From Comamonadaceae bacterium CG12_big_fil_rev_8_21_14_0_65_59_15 (GTDB taxonomy: Bacteria; Pseudomonadota; Gammaproteobacteria; Burkholderiales; Burkholderiaceae_C), in contig PCUV01000057.1 of assembly GCA_002786915.1 (NCBI GenBank), positions 1 through 64,000 on the forward strand: a stretch of DNA of 64,000 nt, read 5' to 3'. Made by a program: the position numbers and the translations under genes. The notes under the pieces were generated by a model that saw only the letters and a program-made list of their open reading frames with translations, did not search any database and had not been told where the DNA came from. This document shows, piece by piece, positions 52,364 through 61,097 of the stretch. The first letter of the stretch is position 1. Every line of letters starts with the position of its first letter.

Positions 52364-52441
52364 CCTTGCGGGACAGATCTTTAGCTCTGTCCCCAACAAA
52401 CGTATAACCTTGCGGGACAGATCTTTAGCTCTGTCCCCAAC
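52361..52441 (+). repeat. Tandem duplicated hairpin between secD and secF
   Basis: A 37-base unit occurs at 52361-52397 and, identical, at 52405-52441 (44-base period). In each, GGGACAGA pairs with TCTGTCCC around an 8-base loop TCTTTAGC (stems at 52370-52377/52386-52393 and 52414-52421/52430-52437). The first copy begins on the secD stop codon. Confidence 0.92.
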
Positions 52442-52457
52442 TGACTAGAAAGAGATC

Positions 52458-53414
52458 ATGGAATTTTTCCGCATCAAACGTGACATCCCGTTCATGCGCC
52501 ACGCGCTGGTGTTCAACATCATTTCGTTGATCACCTTTCTGGCGGCGGTTTTTTTTCTGTTTTCACGTGGGCTGCATCTGTCAGTCGAGTTCACCGGCGG
52601 TACCCTGCTAGAGGTCACTTACGCGCAGCCGGCCGATCTGGCGTCGGTGCGCAGTACGGTGGAGAAACTGGGTTTTGCCGACGTTCAGGTGCAAAATTTT
52701 GGCACCGCACGTGACGTGTTGATCCGCCTGCCGGTGCAAAAAGGCGTGACCTCGGCGCAGCAAAGCAACCAGGTGATGGCTGCGCTGCAAGCGGTAGAAG
52801 CCAGTGCAGCGATGCGTCGCACCGAATTTGTCGGCCCGCAGGTGGGCGATGAGCTGGCCGCCGATGGCCTGAAGGCGCTGGCTTTTGTGGTGGTGGGCAT
52901 CATGGTCTATCTGGCGGTGCGCTTCGAGTGGAAGTTTGCCGTGGCGGCGATCATTGCCAACCTGCACGACGTGATCATCATCCTGGGATTTTTCGCCTTT
53001 TTCCAGTGGGAATTTTCCCTGCCGGTGCTCGCGGCGGTGCTGGCGGTGCTGGGCTATTCGGTGAACGAGTCGGTGGTGATTTTTGACCGGATCCGCGAAA
53101 ACTTTCGCCGCTACCGCAAGATGAACACGGTGGAGATCATCAACAACGCCATTACGTCCACCATCAGCCGTACCATCATCACGCACGGTTCAACGCAGAT
53201 GATGGTGCTGTCGATGTTGTTATTTGGTGGCGCCACCCTGCATTACTTTGCCTTGGCGCTCACCATTGGTATTCTGTTTGGCATCTATTCGTCGGTGTTT
53301 GTGGCGGCGGCCATCGCCATGTGGCTGGGGATTCAGCGTGAAGACCTGGTCAAGGGCGGCAGTGCAAAAAAGGAAACAGACCCCAACGATCCCAACGCGG
53401 GCGCAACGGTTTGA
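52458..53414 (+). CDS. secF: Protein translocase subunit SecF
   Basis: 318 residues, six spans. Early periplasmic segment S-V-E-F-T-G-G-T-L-L-E-V near 36, then V-G-D-E-L-A near 128 and the RND core Y-S-V-N-E-S-V-V-I-F-D-R-I-R-E-N near 200 with conserved Asp/Arg. Partner of SecD in late protein export. The ribosome-binding site AGAAAGAGAT lies just ahead, downstream of the two hairpins. Confidence 0.97.
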   Translation: MEFFRIKRDIPFMRHALVFNIISLITFLAAVFFLFSRGLHLSVEFTGGTLLEVTYAQPADLASVRSTVEKLGFADVQVQNFGTARDVLIRLPVQKGVTSAQQSNQVMAALQAVEASAAMRRTEFVGPQVGDELAADGLKALAFVVVGIMVYLAVRFEWKFAVAAIIANLHDVIIILGFFAFFQWEFSLPVLAAVLAVLGYSVNESVVIFDRIRENFRRYRKMNTVEIINNAITSTISRTIITHGSTQMMVLSMLLFGGATLHYFALALTIGILFGIYSSVFVAAAIAMWLGIQREDLVKGGSAKKETDPNDPNAGATV

Positions 53415-53429
53415 CGCAATGCGGCGGAC

Positions 53430-55784
53430 ATGGCCACAAGTTCGCTTGAGTTCAATTCTCCCCAGTTGATGGCGCAAGTGCGCCTGCGGTTGGTTGAGCG
53501 GTCGGTGGCGGCTATGCAGACGCTGCAGCCCAAGGTGCTCGACGCGCTGATCGAGCTGATGGATCAGGCCGCCCCGTCGCGCGAGATGCAGTTGCGCCGT
53601 GACGCCTGGATGCTTTATCAAGGTGCCAAAGGCAAGTGGATCGATGGCACCATCAAGGTGTGGCAAAAGACCCTGACGGCCCCCGTGCCGCCAAAAAAAG
53701 GATCCAACAGCTTCAAGGGCTTGGCGCTGGAGCTTGAAAGCACTGAGTCGGTTGAAAACAAGATTCTGGCCTCCAAGTTGGCGCTGTCCTTGATGGAAAC
53801 GGCAGCCCACGAAATCAATCATTTGCGTAAACGCCTGAAATTCCTGGGCTGTGGCCGTGCCCTGGTTGACACCGACATCGTGCACCCTGAGGTGTTGCTG
53901 CTACCGGTGGTGGAGCAGTGGGAAGCCAGTGGCATGCCGCGCGAAGCTTGGCCGCTGGTCAGTCCGGTGGTGCAAAAACACTTGAACGAACATTTGCAAA
54001 AGGCTTACGAGCAGTGCAATTTGCTGCTGACGGATCAGGGTGTCACCTGCAACATCGACGAAGCGAATTCGATGCCCGTGCACAGGGATGAGCGCGACGA
54101 GGATGCACCCCTGATGCAGGCGTCGGCCACGCCCGTGCCAGAGCGTCGCGGTACAGACAACCCTGCGATCGGTGTGGACAGTGTGCGCCGAGTGGGCGGC
54201 CCTGCCTGGCGCCATGGCCGCGCGCAGTCGATTCTTCAACAGGTGGGACGCCTGCTCAGTGGCGCCTTTTTGGGCGCGCCAGCGCATGGCGCAGCGCCAG
54301 CAGGTGGTAGTGCTGCAGGTTTTGACGCGGGTGCATCAGCCGAGGGTATGCTGCCTGCCACAGGTGCCACCCCGGCAACAGGTGCGCCGGTATGGTACGC
54401 AGGGCCCTGCGTACCCCTGATGGTGGCGCTGGACCAACAGCCGCAACTCAGTCAAGCGCATTTTGTGACTTCTGAAGGGGGCGCGCGGGTCGTTTCCCAG
54501 GTGGCCCACGAGCTGCGCCAGCAGTCCGCCGAGCTCAAGGGCAAGGCCGAAAACGACAATGAAAAAGCCATCATCGAGCTGGTGGCGCTGATGTTCCAGT
54601 CGATCTTGCAAGAAGACAGACTGCCTTCGGGCGTGCGGGTCTGGTTTGCGCGCCTGCAAATACCGGTGTTGCGTCTTGCGCTGACTGCCCCGGATTTCTT
54701 CAACAACCTTGACCACCCAGCGCGCAAGCTGATCGACCACATGGGCTCGTGTGTGCTGGGTTTTGATTCAAACAACATCAGCACGCAAGAGCTGGAAACC
54801 GAAATCAAGCGTGTGGTGCAGGTGATCGAGCAATACCCCGACACCGGAGACCGCGTTTACAAGCGCGTCTATGAAGAATTTCAGACCTTCCTGAAGGCGC
54901 ACCTGGCCCATAAGCCGACCGCGCAAAAGGTGCTGGGGCTGGCCGAGCAACTTGAGCAAAAAGAAACACTGGCCATCCAGTACACCATCGAATTGCGCGA
55001 TCAGCTCAAGGACATGCCGGTGCGCGAGGGAATTCGCAACTTCCTGTTCAAGGTGTGGGCCGAGGTGCTGGCGGTGTCCACCGTGCGCCAAGGCAAGCAG
55101 GGCGAAGAAACCATGACGCTCAAGAAGTCGGCTGCCGAGCTGATCTGGGCTGCCAGCGCCAAACCCAACCGAGTCGAACGGGCCAAGGTGATTGACCACT
55201 TGCCGGAATTGTTGCAGAGCCTGCGCACCGGCATGTCGCTGCTGGGGCTAGCGCGCGCGGCGCAGGATGCGCACCTCAAGATCATCAGTGACACGTTCGC
55301 TGACGCTTTCATGTCCAAGACCGAGGCCATTGCTGACGAGCAGATCCAGGCATTGGGGAAGCGCCTGGCCGAGCTGGATGACTTTATCGATGAAAACAGC
55401 ACCCAGGAATTGCCGCTGGATTCGGACAATATTGAAGAACTTCTGGGTGTTGAGACCACCGATCTGGACGTTGTCAGCCAGGGCGGAGGCAGCGCCAGCC
55501 CGGTGATGCTGGAATGGGCGCATGAGCTCACGCTGGGCTCGTGGTTTACGCTTACCTACCGGGGCGTGGCCGGGCAGGTGCAGTTGGTCTGGCGCAGTCC
55601 GTTGGGGCATATGCATCTGTTTGCCAACACTTTGGGCCACAGCTATTTGTTTCAGACCGCACGTCTGGCGGCTTATTTGCAGTCGGGTGAGCTCGAGCCG
55701 CAAGAAGATGAATCGCTGATGACACGTGCAGCAAGCAACGCGCTGGACCAGATCCAGGTCAATCCAGAGCGCTTGCTGGGTTGA
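53430..55784 (+). CDS. DUF1631 family protein
   Basis: 784 residues, cytoplasmic by appearance (no signal or membrane span). Long helical regions flank a Gly/Ala-rich low-complexity linker near 285-325. The middle part V-R-V-W-F-A-R-L-Q-I-P-V-L-R and D-H-P-A-R-K-L-I-D-H-M-G are DUF1631 hallmarks, and the last 110 residues resemble a PilZ-like beta domain (W-F-T-L-T-Y-R-G). DUF1631 proteins have been tied to cyclic-di-GMP signalling in some genera, but the role here is unknown. It starts 15 bases after secF. Confidence 0.85.
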   Translation: MATSSLEFNSPQLMAQVRLRLVERSVAAMQTLQPKVLDALIELMDQAAPSREMQLRRDAWMLYQGAKGKWIDGTIKVWQKTLTAPVPPKKGSNSFKGLALELESTESVENKILASKLALSLMETAAHEINHLRKRLKFLGCGRALVDTDIVHPEVLLLPVVEQWEASGMPREAWPLVSPVVQKHLNEHLQKAYEQCNLLLTDQGVTCNIDEANSMPVHRDERDEDAPLMQASATPVPERRGTDNPAIGVDSVRRVGGPAWRHGRAQSILQQVGRLLSGAFLGAPAHGAAPAGGSAAGFDAGASAEGMLPATGATPATGAPVWYAGPCVPLMVALDQQPQLSQAHFVTSEGGARVVSQVAHELRQQSAELKGKAENDNEKAIIELVALMFQSILQEDRLPSGVRVWFARLQIPVLRLALTAPDFFNNLDHPARKLIDHMGSCVLGFDSNNISTQELETEIKRVVQVIEQYPDTGDRVYKRVYEEFQTFLKAHLAHKPTAQKVLGLAEQLEQKETLAIQYTIELRDQLKDMPVREGIRNFLFKVWAEVLAVSTVRQGKQGEETMTLKKSAAELIWAASAKPNRVERAKVIDHLPELLQSLRTGMSLLGLARAAQDAHLKIISDTFADAFMSKTEAIADEQIQALGKRLAELDDFIDENSTQELPLDSDNIEELLGVETTDLDVVSQGGGSASPVMLEWAHELTLGSWFTLTYRGVAGQVQLVWRSPLGHMHLFANTLGHSYLFQTARLAAYLQSGELEPQEDESLMTRAASNALDQIQVNPERLLG

Positions 55785-55811
55785 TTCCAGTGCGGGCGCA
55801 AGCTGCGTTAT

Positions 55812-56975
55812 TCAGACCGATTGCCGTTGAAACAAGCCGCCCGGCAGGCGGGCCACCGTACCGTCGAGTTCCAGTGTCATCAATTGCGCCTGTAGTGATG
55901 GCGTGTCAAGACCGGTGCGGGCTTGCAGCGCCTCCAGTCCCACCGGGTCAAAACCCATCGCCTGCAACAAGGCGTCGCTTGCGGCAGATAACGCTTCTGT
56001 TTGGGTTGTTGCAGCGTTGCCAGAAGGTTGCGGCAGGCGCAGGCCCCAATTCAATTCTTCCAGCACGTCTTGCGCCGACTCGACCAGCTTGGCACCCTGC
56101 TTGATCAATGCGTGGCAGCCGCGTGACTGCGCTGCGTGGATCGAGCCGGGAATAGCAAACACCTCTTTACCTTGTTCGGCGCTCAAGCGGGCCGTGATGA
56201 GTGAGCCCGAGCGCAAGGTGGCTTCAACCACCAGGGTGCCGTTGGCCAGGCCGGCGATCAGGCGATTGCGGCGCGGAAAATTGGCCGTTAACGGGGGTGT
56301 GCCCAGCGGGTATTCGCTCACCAGTAGCCCGTGCCGTGCTATCTGGTGCGCCAGCTGATGATGCGCCTTGGGATAGACCCGGTCCAGTCCGGTGCCTATC
56401 ACCGCCACAGTGCGGCCTTCGGTCTCCAGCGCGCCAGCGTGCGCGGCACCATCGATACCCAGCGCCATACCGCTGACCACCGTCAAGCCCGCCTGCGCCA
56501 ATGCTTTGGCAAACTGACGCGCGTTGCTGACACCCTGCGGCGTCGGGTTGCGGCTGCCCACGATGGCCAGACTGGTTTGGGGGTTCAACGGTTGACCAGC
56601 GGCCTGGGCCGCGGAGGTGTTGGTCGAGAAAGAGGCGCTGCCCAGCAGGTACAGCAGTAACGGCGGGTCGTCGAGTTGCAATAGGGCTGTGGGGTACAGC
56701 GGGCTGCCCAGCGACGCGATCTGGTGGCGCACACCATCGTCTTCCTGTCGCTGTAGCCAGGACCAGGTGGTTTCCACCATCTGCGGCAGAGATTCAGGCG
56801 GGTTGAGTAGGGCTTGTAACTGGGTCGGCCCTGCCACCTGACGCAGTGCGCTGGATGAATGCTCAAAAATGGTCTGTGGCAAGCCAAACGCTGCCAGCAG
56901 CTTGCGCGCGGTGACGGGGCCGACGCCGTCTGACAGTGTCAGACGCAGCCAGGCGGCCAGTTCATCGCGCTCCAC
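55812..56975 (-). CDS. dprA: DNA-processing protein DprA
   Basis: 387 residues. It loads RecA on incoming single strands during natural transformation. The Rossmann-like core has V-G-S-R-N-P-T-P near 138, S-G-M-A-L-G-I-D-G-A-A-H near 165 and G-T-G-L-D-R-V-Y-P near 193; N-terminal SAM-like and C-terminal winged-helix (DML1-like) domains are present. It follows the LysM gene by 24 bases. Tail to tail with DUF1631. Confidence 0.95.
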   Translation of the reverse strand: MERDELAAWLRLTLSDGVGPVTARKLLAAFGLPQTIFEHSSSALRQVAGPTQLQALLNPPESLPQMVETTWSWLQRQEDDGVRHQIASLGSPLYPTALLQLDDPPLLLYLLGSASFSTNTSAAQAAGQPLNPQTSLAIVGSRNPTPQGVSNARQFAKALAQAGLTVVSGMALGIDGAAHAGALETEGRTVAVIGTGLDRVYPKAHHQLAHQIARHGLLVSEYPLGTPPLTANFPRRNRLIAGLANGTLVVEATLRSGSLITARLSAEQGKEVFAIPGSIHAAQSRGCHALIKQGAKLVESAQDVLEELNWGLRLPQPSGNAATTQTEALSAASDALLQAMGFDPVGLEALQARTGLDTPSLQAQLMTLELDGTVARLPGGLFQRQSV

Positions 56976-56999
56976 GGCTGTAGGGGTGAAGCGGCAAAG

Positions 57000-58223
57000 T
57001 CAAAGCGGGTTGACCAACCGGTCGCCAATCTTGACACCGTTCGTGATGTCGAGCACCAGCGCGTAAGAGAGCTTGTCAAAGGTGCGAAATACCATCAACA
57101 AGCCGTTGCGTTCATCGGGCAGCTTGATCGTCGGAAGCGTGGGATCGGTCTTGTCCACTACGCGCGCACCGTCTTGCAAAATAGCTAGTACATGGCCGCT
57201 TTCGATGCCATCTGCCGTTCCCCGGTTGATGGCTACCACCTGGTTTTGAGCGGCGTTCACCACCGCACTACCGTAAACCGACACGATGCGCGCGTCCACC
57301 GGCTGACGGGGTGCGTGCGGCACATAGCTCTGTATTTGGGGCGCAGGCTCGGGTAGCAGTCGGTCACCAGCACGCATTTCTTCCTTGGCCTTGACGATGT
57401 CAATGGTGGCCGGGACGATCTCGGTGCGCATCTTGCCGTCCTGGCCCAGAGTTTCCTGCGTAGTTTCACTGCGTGCGAGCAGTGCTTTGCCAATGTACTG
57501 CGCCTCGTAGCCCAGCACCTCGGCGGTGACCGGGTCTTTCAGGGGCGTCGCGTTACGGAATACGCGAAACTGTCGCTGAGCCTGGTTGACGTTGTCGATC
57601 AACTCGTTGGACGACGCGCTGCGCGCGTAGGCGCGGTCACCCCGCGTCAGCAAAACGCGGCTGTCTTGCGCTGAAACAATGCGTGGCGCGCCCGACAGTG
57701 TGGCCTCATCAACGATGAGCGGTTCAGCTAGAAAGGGCTCGATCAGGTGGTTTTGCAGGGTCGGCAATGCGCCGCTGGTCAGCGACTCAGCGCGCACGCG
57801 CGGTGACAGTTTGACGGTGGGCACGCTGCCTTGCGCTGTGGCTTGTGTTGTCAGTGTGGCACGTCCATTGGCCTGGATCAGATACAGCGTTTGGCCAGGG
57901 TAAATCAGGTGCGGGTTTTTGATGTCGGCCAGGTTCATGCCCCACAGCTCGGGCCAGCGCCAGGGCGACTTCAGGAACAGTCCGGAAATGTTCCATAAGG
58001 TATCGCCAGGCACAACGGTATGGCTGACGGGTGTATCAGCGCGCAGTTCACTCAGTGCCACACCACGTTGTGCTGCCTGTTGCGCGGTGGCGCGTTGTTC
58101 GGGGGTGACAGGGTAGGGCTGCGCTTGGGATGCGGTACTGGAGAGCAGGGCGACTGCCAGAAAGCCCAACGCAGAAGATAAGAGGCTGTCAGAAAAAGGT
58201 TTTGCCATGACTGTGTTTACCAT
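57000..58223 (-). CDS. LysM-domain exported protein
   Basis: About 407 residues; starts at 58208, 58223 and 58235 all lead into the same signal peptide (L-G-F-L-A-V-A-L-L ... T-A-S-Q-A-Q). A LysM peptidoglycan-binding domain near 68-115 (H-T-V-V-P-G-D-T-L-W-N-I-S ... N-P-H-L-I-Y-P-G-Q-T-L-Y-L) precedes a beta-rich body. This gene is regularly found between def/fmt and dprA in Burkholderiales. Probably an envelope protein; the precise role is unknown. Divergent from def with about 115 bases between. Confidence 0.88.
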   Translation of the reverse strand: MVNTVMAKPFSDSLLSSALGFLAVALLSSTASQAQPYPVTPEQRATAQQAAQRGVALSELRADTPVSHTVVPGDTLWNISGLFLKSPWRWPELWGMNLADIKNPHLIYPGQTLYLIQANGRATLTTQATAQGSVPTVKLSPRVRAESLTSGALPTLQNHLIEPFLAEPLIVDEATLSGAPRIVSAQDSRVLLTRGDRAYARSASSNELIDNVNQAQRQFRVFRNATPLKDPVTAEVLGYEAQYIGKALLARSETTQETLGQDGKMRTEIVPATIDIVKAKEEMRAGDRLLPEPAPQIQSYVPHAPRQPVDARIVSVYGSAVVNAAQNQVVAINRGTADGIESGHVLAILQDGARVVDKTDPTLPTIKLPDERNGLLMVFRTFDKLSYALVLDITNGVKIGDRLVNPL

Positions 58224-58338
58224 GTTGCATCGCATGAAATTTTGCGCCCAAGCCCTTGTTTGGACAACGATTGTCGCCGCAGCGACGCGGCGCGGCACGG
58301 AAAAATAGCGAAAATAGCGACATTCCGGAACCGATCTT

Positions 58339-58848
58339 ATGGCATTGCTCCCCATTCTTTGTTATCCCGACCCCAAATTGCACACCGTGGCTGCGCCTGT
58401 GGCGGCGGTGGACGCGCGCATTCGCACGCTGGTCAGCGACATGCTCGAAACCATGTACGAGGCCAAAGGCATCGGACTGGCCGCCACCCAGGTGAATGTG
58501 CACGAGCGCCTGATCGTGATTGATGTGTCAGAGCAACGTGACGCGCCGCTGGTGCTGATCAACCCCGAACTGCTCTGGACCAGTGAGCAGACGCACCTCA
58601 ATGAAGAGGGCTGCCTGTCGGTGCCCGGTATTTACGACGGCGTGATGCGCCACGACGCCGTCAAGGTGCAGGCGCTTGACGGCAACGGCCAGCGCCGGCT
58701 GATCGAAACCGATGGTTTGCTGGCCGTCTGCATTCAACACGAAATGGACCACCTGCTGGGCAAGGTGTTTGTGGAATACCTTTCACCCCTGAAACGCAAC
58801 CGCATCAAGACCAAAATGCTTAAGGCGCAGCGCGAGGCGCGGTCTTGA
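58339..58848 (+). CDS. def: Peptide deformylase
   Basis: 169 residues. It removes formyl from nascent N-terminal Met. Three motifs: G-I-G-L-A-A-T-Q-V near 44, E-G-C-L-S-V-P-G near 91 and Q-H-E-M-D-H-L-L-G near 132, giving Cys, two His and the catalytic Glu. Its stop overlaps the fmt start (TTGA). Confidence 0.97.
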   Translation: MALLPILCYPDPKLHTVAAPVAAVDARIRTLVSDMLETMYEAKGIGLAATQVNVHERLIVIDVSEQRDAPLVLINPELLWTSEQTHLNEEGCLSVPGIYDGVMRHDAVKVQALDGNGQRRLIETDGLLAVCIQHEMDHLLGKVFVEYLSPLKRNRIKTKMLKAQREARS

Positions 58849-59804
58849 AGCTGGTTTTTGCCGGCACGCCAGAGTTTGCTGCCGTGGCGCTGCGGGCGCT
58901 CATTGCTGCGGGTCATGAAGTGGCGCTGGTGTTGACGCAGCCCGACCGCCCGGGCGGCCGGGGCCTGAAGCTACAGGCGTCGCCGGTCAAACAAGTGGCG
59001 CAGCAGCACGGCATCGCCGTGGCGCAGCCACGCGGCCTGCGGCTGGACGGCAAATTTCCGGACGATGCACGCGCCTCCCAAGCTGCCTTGCACGCCGCGC
59101 AGGCCGACGCCATGGTGGTGGCGGCGTACGGGCTGATTCTGCCCACCTGGGTGTTGCAAGCGCCCCGCCACGGCTGCTTCAATATTCACGCCTCCCTGCT
59201 GCCACGCTGGCGCGGTGCAGCGCCGATCCACCGCGCGGTTGAAGCGGGTGACGCGCAAACGGGTGTCACCATTATGCAGATGGACGCCGGCCTTGACACC
59301 GGCGATATGCTGCTGCGGCAGAGTGTTGCCATTGGCGACGCCGACACCACCGGCACGCTGCACGACACGCTGGCACAACGGGGGGCAGAGTTGATGCTAC
59401 AGGCGCTGGTGCGCTTGCAGCAGGGCAGCCTCACGCGCACGCCCCAGGCGGCTGAGGGCGTCAGCTACGCTGCCAAGGTAGAAAAGCACGAGGCGGTTAT
59501 GGACTGGTCGCACAGCGCGCAGGACATTGTGCGGCGCGTGCGCGCCTTCAACCCGCAGCCGGGCACCAGCACGCTGCTGGACGGCGTGGCGCTCAAAATC
59601 TGGGCGGCCCGAGTCGGCGAAGCGCTTGCGCCGGGCTTCCATGTTTACGGTGAAATTATGGCCATAGCACCTGATGGTATTGCGGTAGCAGCTATGGATT
59701 CAATAGTTGTTTTGACCGAGTTGCAGCGCGCCGGGGGCAAGCGTTTGCCGGTTGCAGATTTCTTGCGTGGCTGTGCGCTGCGCGTCGGTCAGCAACTGGG
59801 TTAG
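58845..59804 (+). CDS. fmt: Methionyl-tRNA formyltransferase
   Basis: 319 residues, TTG start overlapping the def stop. It formylates initiator Met-tRNA using 10-formyl-THF. [11 protein letters not shown], then G-L-I-L-P-T and [16 protein letters not shown] near 110-125 mark the catalytic domain; the C-terminal OB-type domain ends the chain. The stretch 59645-59715, in that C domain, is more A+T-rich than its surroundings. Confidence 0.97.
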   Translation: MKLVFAGTPEFAAVALRALIAAGHEVALVLTQPDRPGGRGLKLQASPVKQVAQQHGIAVAQPRGLRLDGKFPDDARASQAALHAAQADAMVVAAYGLILPTWVLQAPRHGCFNIHASLLPRWRGAAPIHRAVEAGDAQTGVTIMQMDAGLDTGDMLLRQSVAIGDADTTGTLHDTLAQRGAELMLQALVRLQQGSLTRTPQAAEGVSYAAKVEKHEAVMDWSHSAQDIVRRVRAFNPQPGTSTLLDGVALKIWAARVGEALAPGFHVYGEIMAIAPDGIAVAAMDSIVVLTELQRAGGKRLPVADFLRGCALRVGQQLG

Positions 59805-59815
59805 ACGTAAGCGCT

Positions 59816-60559
59816 GTGTTTTTCCAACCCACGTTGTACCGCCACCCCGAATTCCGCGTCGGTGCGCTTGACGCCATGGCGGCAGCGCCGGGTCTGGCCG
59901 CCTGGGGGCTGATGATGGGCGTGGCGATGGTGGACTCTGGCCTGAGCACGTTCGAGGCGCTGCTGATGGGTTGCATCGTCTTTGCCGGCAGCTCGCAGTT
60001 GGCCGCCATTCCGCTGATTGCCGTTGGCGCGCCCATGTGGGTGGTGCTGGCCACCGGTTTTTGCGTGAACCTGCGCTTTGTCGTGTTCAGCGCGCACCTG
60101 CGCCCGTACATGATGCATTTGCCGCTGTGGCAACGTCTGCTCACCGGCTACCTGACCACTGATCTGAGCTACGTCTTGTTCATCCGGCGTTTTCCGCAGT
60201 CTGACAGCACAGTCGCGGAGCGGCACGCGCAGCAGGCCTACCTGGCGGGCAATTGCGGCGTCAACTGGACCGCCTGGGTCGGTTGCACCGTGTTGGGCGT
60301 GTTCCTGGCGGCGCTGATTCCGACACGCTGGGGGCTGGGTTTTGCTGGCATTTTGGCTTTGCTGGGCATATTGGCGTCGCTGGCGTCGAGCCCGTTACGT
60401 TGGGTCAGCGCCGGTGTAGCGGGGGCGGCGGCGGTGGCAGCGTACGCGCTGCCGCTCAAGCTCAACATTTTGCTGGCTATCGCGGCAGCGGTGGCGCTGT
60501 GCCTGTTGCTTGAAGCCATGCGAGCGCCGGGTCAACCAGCCGTTGATGAAGCAGCATGA
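59816..60559 (+). CDS. azlC: AzlC family branched-chain amino-acid exporter, large subunit
   Basis: 247 residues, GTG start 11 bases after fmt. About seven or eight hydrophobic spans; P-G-L-A-A-W-G-L-M-M-G-V near 25, F-A-G-S-S-Q-L-A-A near 57 and N-L-R-F-V-V-F-S near 85 are AzlC/YgaZ motifs. With AzlD it exports branched-chain or related amino acids. It overlaps azlD by four bases. Confidence 0.92.
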   Translation: MFFQPTLYRHPEFRVGALDAMAAAPGLAAWGLMMGVAMVDSGLSTFEALLMGCIVFAGSSQLAAIPLIAVGAPMWVVLATGFCVNLRFVVFSAHLRPYMMHLPLWQRLLTGYLTTDLSYVLFIRRFPQSDSTVAERHAQQAYLAGNCGVNWTAWVGCTVLGVFLAALIPTRWGLGFAGILALLGILASLASSPLRWVSAGVAGAAAVAAYALPLKLNILLAIAAAVALCLLLEAMRAPGQPAVDEAA

Positions 60560-60909
60560 CAGCGGGGCAAACCGATCTGTGGACGGTGGCTGTGATCGTC
60601 GCGCTGGCGCTGATCACGGTGCTGACGCGCACGCTGTTTTTTATCTCCAGCAAGCCGTGGCACCTGCCACACTGGGCGCAGCGTGGCCTACAGTACGCGC
60701 CGATTGCTGCGCTGGCGGCAGTGATCGTGCCCGAGATCATCATGACGCAAGGGCATGTCATCAGCACCTGGCAAGACGCGCGGCTGTTTGGGGCGCTGGC
60801 CGGTGCGGCGTGGTTTTACGCGCGCCGCGGCCAGGGGCAGGCGGTGTTGGGCACCATTGTGGTGGGAATGCTGATCTATCTGCCACTGCACCTGGTCTGG
60901 CACTGGTAA
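60556..60909 (+). CDS. azlD: AzlD family branched-chain amino-acid exporter, small subunit
   Basis: 117 residues with four hydrophobic spans and the AzlD/YgaH segments T-V-L-T-R-T-L-F-F near 20 and L-Q-Y-A-P-I-A-A-L-A-A-V near 48. Partner of the preceding AzlC, ATGA overlap. Last gene of the def-fmt-azlC-azlD run. Confidence 0.9.
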   Translation: MTAGQTDLWTVAVIVALALITVLTRTLFFISSKPWHLPHWAQRGLQYAPIAALAAVIVPEIIMTQGHVISTWQDARLFGALAGAAWFYARRGQGQAVLGTIVVGMLIYLPLHLVWHW

Positions 60910-60958
60910 CACGGTGACGGGGCTACGCTGCGGCGCTGGCGTGCATCCAGCGGGCACT

Positions 60959-60984
60959 GGATTCCTGCCGGCGCAGCAATGACG
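60959..60984 (+). repeat. Diverged half copy of the 28805 palindromic repeat
   Basis: GGATTCCTGCCGGCGCAGCA then ATGACG, matching one arm of the repeat at 28851-28874 with several changes. The rest of 60910-61097 is A+T-rich near 61035-61095 with a small CCTGTC/GACAGG palindrome (61066-61078); no gene is seen. Confidence 0.6.
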
Positions 60985-61097
60985 ACGCATCAATGGCTTG
61001 GCACGGGAACAAATTGATGCTCGCCTTCAGGGCCCTGTGTAATATACAAATAGTAGCTGGTCATGCCTGTCAGACAGGGTCTTTGATCCTATTTTGT

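Noticed and set aside
52361-52441. CRISPR-like direct repeats
   Set aside because: Only two copies, each a hairpin, with a 7-base spacer; not an array.
61066-61078. Terminator for azlD or the hybrid kinase
   Set aside because: CCTGTC/GACAGG is short and has no proper T-run on either strand.
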